Assembly (NCBI GenBank): GCA_024280015.1
Contig: JAJRQY010000053.1
Span: 1-33,656, forward strand
From: Actinomycetes bacterium
GTDB taxonomy: Bacteria; Actinomycetota; Acidimicrobiia; Acidimicrobiales; SZUA-35
Reading direction: 5' to 3'
DNA length: 33,656 nt
Shown here: positions 31,616 to 33,656 of the stretch, piece by piece
Position numbering within the stretch: position 1 is the stretch's first letter
Layout: the number at the start of each line of letters is the position of its first letter
The notes under the pieces: generated by a model
Database searches by the model: none
What the model was told of the DNA's origin: nothing
Seen by the model: the letters and a program-made list of their open reading frames with translations, nothing else
Translations under genes and position numbers: made by a program

Positions 31616-32651
31616 GGATGTCTTGCAGGATGCCGGTGATGTCGTAGTTCAATTCCCACTCAGGGAAGTGATTCTTGAACTTTCGTATATCGGAGACCCA
31701 CCAGATGTGGTCACCAATTCGGTTGTCCTCGGCATAGGAGTGATCAAGCTCCTTACCCGCGATGGTCTGACAAAGCTCGATCGCTTCCATCATCGAGCAG
31801 TTGGCTTCGGGACCGCCACCGATGTTGTAGGCCTCACCGGCTCTCGGTGCCCTGTGGAATGCCTCAAAGGCACGGACCAGGTCATCGGCATGGATGTTGT
31901 CGCGAACTTGCTTGCCCTTGTAGCCAAACACGGTGTAGGGATCACCCGTTGTGGTGCACTTCATCAGGTATGCCAAGAAACCATGGAGCTGGGCTCCGGA
32001 GTGGCCGGGGCCAGTTAGACAACCGCCACGAAACACACCCGTATTCATATCGAAGTAGCGCCCGTACTCCTGGACCATGACATCGGCGGCAACCTTGGAT
32101 GCGCCAAAGAGACTGTGGGTCGAGTTGTCAATCGACATTTCTTCGGGGAACCCGAATTCGGCCCATTCGTGACTCGGATCTAACGTCCACCGAGTCTCCA
32201 ACTCGATCAGCGGCAACCGGTTGGGAGTATCGCCGTAGACCTTGTTGGTCGAGGTAAAGATGAACGTGGCTTTTGGGCAATGCTGTCGAGCAGCTTCCAA
32301 AAGGTTCAGGGTCCCGCCAGCATTCACATCAAAGTCAGTGAAGGGCTCATTTGCCGCCCAGTCGTGTGATGGCTGGGCCGCAGTGTGGATAATCAGCTCG
32401 ATGTCGGAGCTGTGCTCGGCCAACAAGTCAAGAGTTCCCTGTCGGTCTCGAATATCCAATGAGCGGTGTTCGTAGTTGTCCAGCGACGACTTGTGTTCGG
32501 CAACAGCCCAGTCGGTGGAGGCTTCCTCACCAAAGAAATAGGCCCGCATATCATTGTCGACACCGATGACCTTGTCTGCCATCGGCGCGAAGAATCGCAC
32601 TGCTTGAGCGCCAATAAGGCCGCCTGATCCGGTGATAATGACTGTCTTCAT
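31578..32651 (-). CDS. NAD-dependent sugar epimerase, CDP-paratose 2-epimerase-like SDR
   Basis: Extended short-chain dehydrogenase of 357 residues acting on a nucleotide sugar. The NAD motif TGSGGLIG is at residues 7-14. The stretches [53 protein letters not shown] and [18 protein letters not shown] are shared with CDP-paratose 2-epimerase-like proteins. The expected YxxxK site appears as FGASK (F182-K186), so the catalytic Tyr is replaced by Phe. A GGAG ribosome site lies 8 nt before the ATG. It is followed by the overlapping WecG-type gene, forming an operon of two. The precise sugar is unknown. Confidence 0.83.
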   Translation of the reverse strand: MKTVIITGSGGLIGAQAVRFFAPMADKVIGVDNDMRAYFFGEEASTDWAVAEHKSSLDNYEHRSLDIRDRQGTLDLLAEHSSDIELIIHTAAQPSHDWAANEPFTDFDVNAGGTLNLLEAARQHCPKATFIFTSTNKVYGDTPNRLPLIELETRWTLDPSHEWAEFGFPEEMSIDNSTHSLFGASKVAADVMVQEYGRYFDMNTGVFRGGCLTGPGHSGAQLHGFLAYLMKCTTTGDPYTVFGYKGKQVRDNIHADDLVRAFEAFHRAPRAGEAYNIGGGPEANCSMMEAIELCQTIAGKELDHSYAEDNRIGDHIWWVSDIRKFKNHFPEWELNYDITGILQDIHDNGVERWSACE

Positions 32652-32865
32652 ACGAATTCTCCGCGGTCACGATGTCGGGTGAACGGATCAAGGACTCGTT
32701 CACACTGAGGTATTGCTGCCAGGAAAGGCAGTTTTTACCGTCGCTCATAGTATTCCCTTCTCGACCCATCGACTCTGATGGTGCAGTCGTGAGCTCTTCG
32801 ACCACGAACCCAGCAGCCGGAAATGCCTCGGGGCCGTCGCACTCGCGAGACGCAACGGTCCGCAT
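32551..32865 (-). CDS. Possible small ORF upstream of and overlapping the SDR gene
   Basis: An open frame of up to 104 residues ([19 protein letters not shown]...) or 65 residues from the internal ATG at 32748 ([20 protein letters not shown]). The internal ATG has AAGGG 6 nt upstream, so a short peptide could be made and coupled to the SDR start. The codon pattern before 32651 looks plausible, but after that it overlaps the SDR gene out of frame. No family is recognised. It may be a leader peptide, a remnant, or chance. Confidence 0.25.
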   Translation of the reverse strand: MRTVASRECDGPEAFPAAGFVVEELTTAPSESMGREGNTMSDGKNCLSWQQYLSVNESLIRSPDIVTAENSYEDSHYHRIRRPYWRSSSAILRADGRQGHRCRQ

Positions 32866-32946
32866 TCAGTCGAGCCCCTGAGACGTAAGTTGATGACCCG
32901 TAGAGTCGAATTGCCCGGTCTCAAAGGCAAGGTGGAACAAGGGTCC

Positions 32947-32959
32947 TACCCTCTTGCCT
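32947..32959 (+). promoter_or_regulatory. Leaderless -10 box of the third polymerase gene
   Basis: TACCCT (32947-32952) then CTTGCCT and ATG at 32960, a 7-nt spacer. Confidence 0.5.
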
Positions 32960-33656
32960 ATGGCCATTAATCGGGGGGGACATCAGGGAGAGAGCATTGC
33001 CCTGTTTTCTGAGAACGAATGGTCTGAGGAAGATGGCCCCGAGCAGGTTCGCCCCCGTTTCCGTAAGCCTGATCACTCCGGTTGGCCCGACCAGACCAGT
33101 CGTCCCGGTCAGGTCGAGCATGACAGCCGACCTTCTCACTATCGCCGCCGACAGGTGGCCTCTCTCGTGGAGACCTCATTCGCCTTCTTTTCCATCCTGC
33201 TATTTGCCGTTGACCTTCCCCAGACCTGGTTCACCTCAACGGACGCCTTGAATACCGACGCCAACGTCAACGCCAGTCTGACTGGCCCCCTCTCATCAAT
33301 TGTGTTCATGGCCGTCGCCGGTGTGGCCTTCCTAATTTTGCTCCCCAACTTCCAATGGGTCTTTGGTGTGATCCGAGCCAATAAACCTCTCATGATCTTG
33401 ACCCTTTGGATCATGATGTCGACCCTCTGGTCCGAGGACATTGCCACCACCGGTCGCCGGTCAATGTCGGTTGCCATCACGGTCTTCTTCGGGGCATACC
33501 TCGCCCTACGATTTAGCAGGCACCAGATTCTCCACATGTCTGCCATTGCCCTCGCCACGAACACCATGATGAACTTGGCGTGGGTCTTCGTCCTCCCACA
33601 GTACGGAATCATGCAGAACTCAGACCTGTGGAGTGGGATCTATTTCAACAAGAACG
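32960..33656 (+). CDS. O-antigen polymerase/ligase-like protein (copy 3), 3' end beyond window
   Basis: The first 232 residues are visible. A long hydrophilic cytoplasmic N-terminus (about 1-65: MAINRGGHQGESIALFSENE...) is followed by membrane segments (TSFAFFSILLFAVDL, IVFMAVAGVAFLILL, LMILTLWIMMSTLW). The motif STLWSEDIATTGRRSMSVAITVFFGAYLALRF parallels STFWSINPGLTARRTAALVLTT of the 23996 protein. The end reads GIYFNKN, matching the family's NKNSLG site. The start follows a TACCCT box by 7 nt. It is divergent from the SDR gene, with 308 bp between starts. It is probably a polymerase of the same system. Confidence 0.78.
   Translation, partial: MAINRGGHQGESIALFSENEWSEEDGPEQVRPRFRKPDHSGWPDQTSRPGQVEHDSRPSHYRRRQVASLVETSFAFFSILLFAVDLPQTWFTSTDALNTDANVNASLTGPLSSIVFMAVAGVAFLILLPNFQWVFGVIRANKPLMILTLWIMMSTLWSEDIATTGRRSMSVAITVFFGAYLALRFSRHQILHMSAIALATNTMMNLAWVFVLPQYGIMQNSDLWSGIYFNKN

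Noticed and set aside
1-33656. CRISPR arrays, tRNA and rRNA genes, prophage or a classic defence system
   Set aside because: No regularly spaced repeats, no tRNA-like cloverleaf or rRNA segments, and no nuclease, helicase or phage genes were found; the only mobile element is the IS.

Overview
The window looks like a chromosomal segment of an actinobacterium, possibly Acidimicrobiia-like (the class is a guess). The evidence is a mycothiol synthase (mshD) gene, an LPXTG cell-wall protein, an actinobacterial-style hisD-hisC pair, moderately high G+C, and many genes whose start codon lies 6-8 nt after a -10-like TAnnnT box, the layout expected for leaderless mRNAs.

Positions 1-8800 are mostly housekeeping: hisC (cut by the window edge) and hisD, a 62-residue small protein, endonuclease III, mshD, a VIT1/CCC1-type metal transporter, rlmN, a MaoC-type hydratase, a low-molecular-weight tyrosine phosphatase, a menaquinone/ubiquinone methyltransferase and an LPXTG protein. 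Convergent pairs are separated by hairpins or overlap by a few bases. Divergent pairs share very short promoter regions.

Positions 8900-33656 form a cell-surface polysaccharide locus. It holds a GT2-GtrA fusion, a Wzz-like protein coupled to an O-antigen polymerase/ligase, a DUF4012 protein, two paralogous parallel beta-helix proteins with different membrane anchoring, several glycosyltransferases, an FkbM and a second methyltransferase, UDP-GlcNAc 2-epimerase (WecB/MnaA), a Wzx-type flippase, a second polymerase/ligase with a Wzz/BY-kinase, a WecG/TagA-type transferase, a CDP-paratose-2-epimerase-like SDR, and a third polymerase/ligase cut by the window end. In the inferred pathway, nucleotide sugars are made by WecB and the SDR, lipid-linked units are assembled by WecG and the GTs, exported by Wzx, and polymerised by the Wzy-like proteins under control of the Wzz/BY-kinase. 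The distant phosphatase could be the kinase's partner.

A UDP-ManNAc/UDP-sugar dehydrogenase (WecC-like) at 27267-29705 is a pseudogene. It has two apparent internal deletions, three +1 shifts and an IS3-family (IS407-like) insertion. The IS ends could be placed exactly at 28295-29603, with a 4-bp ACTG target duplication. Removing the IS and one ACTG copy rejoins the C-terminal reading frame.

The most notable non-gene signal is the recurring leaderless promoter: 13 genes have TAnnnT (most often TAGCCT or TAGGCT) 6-8 nt before ATG or GTG. It also settles several start codons.
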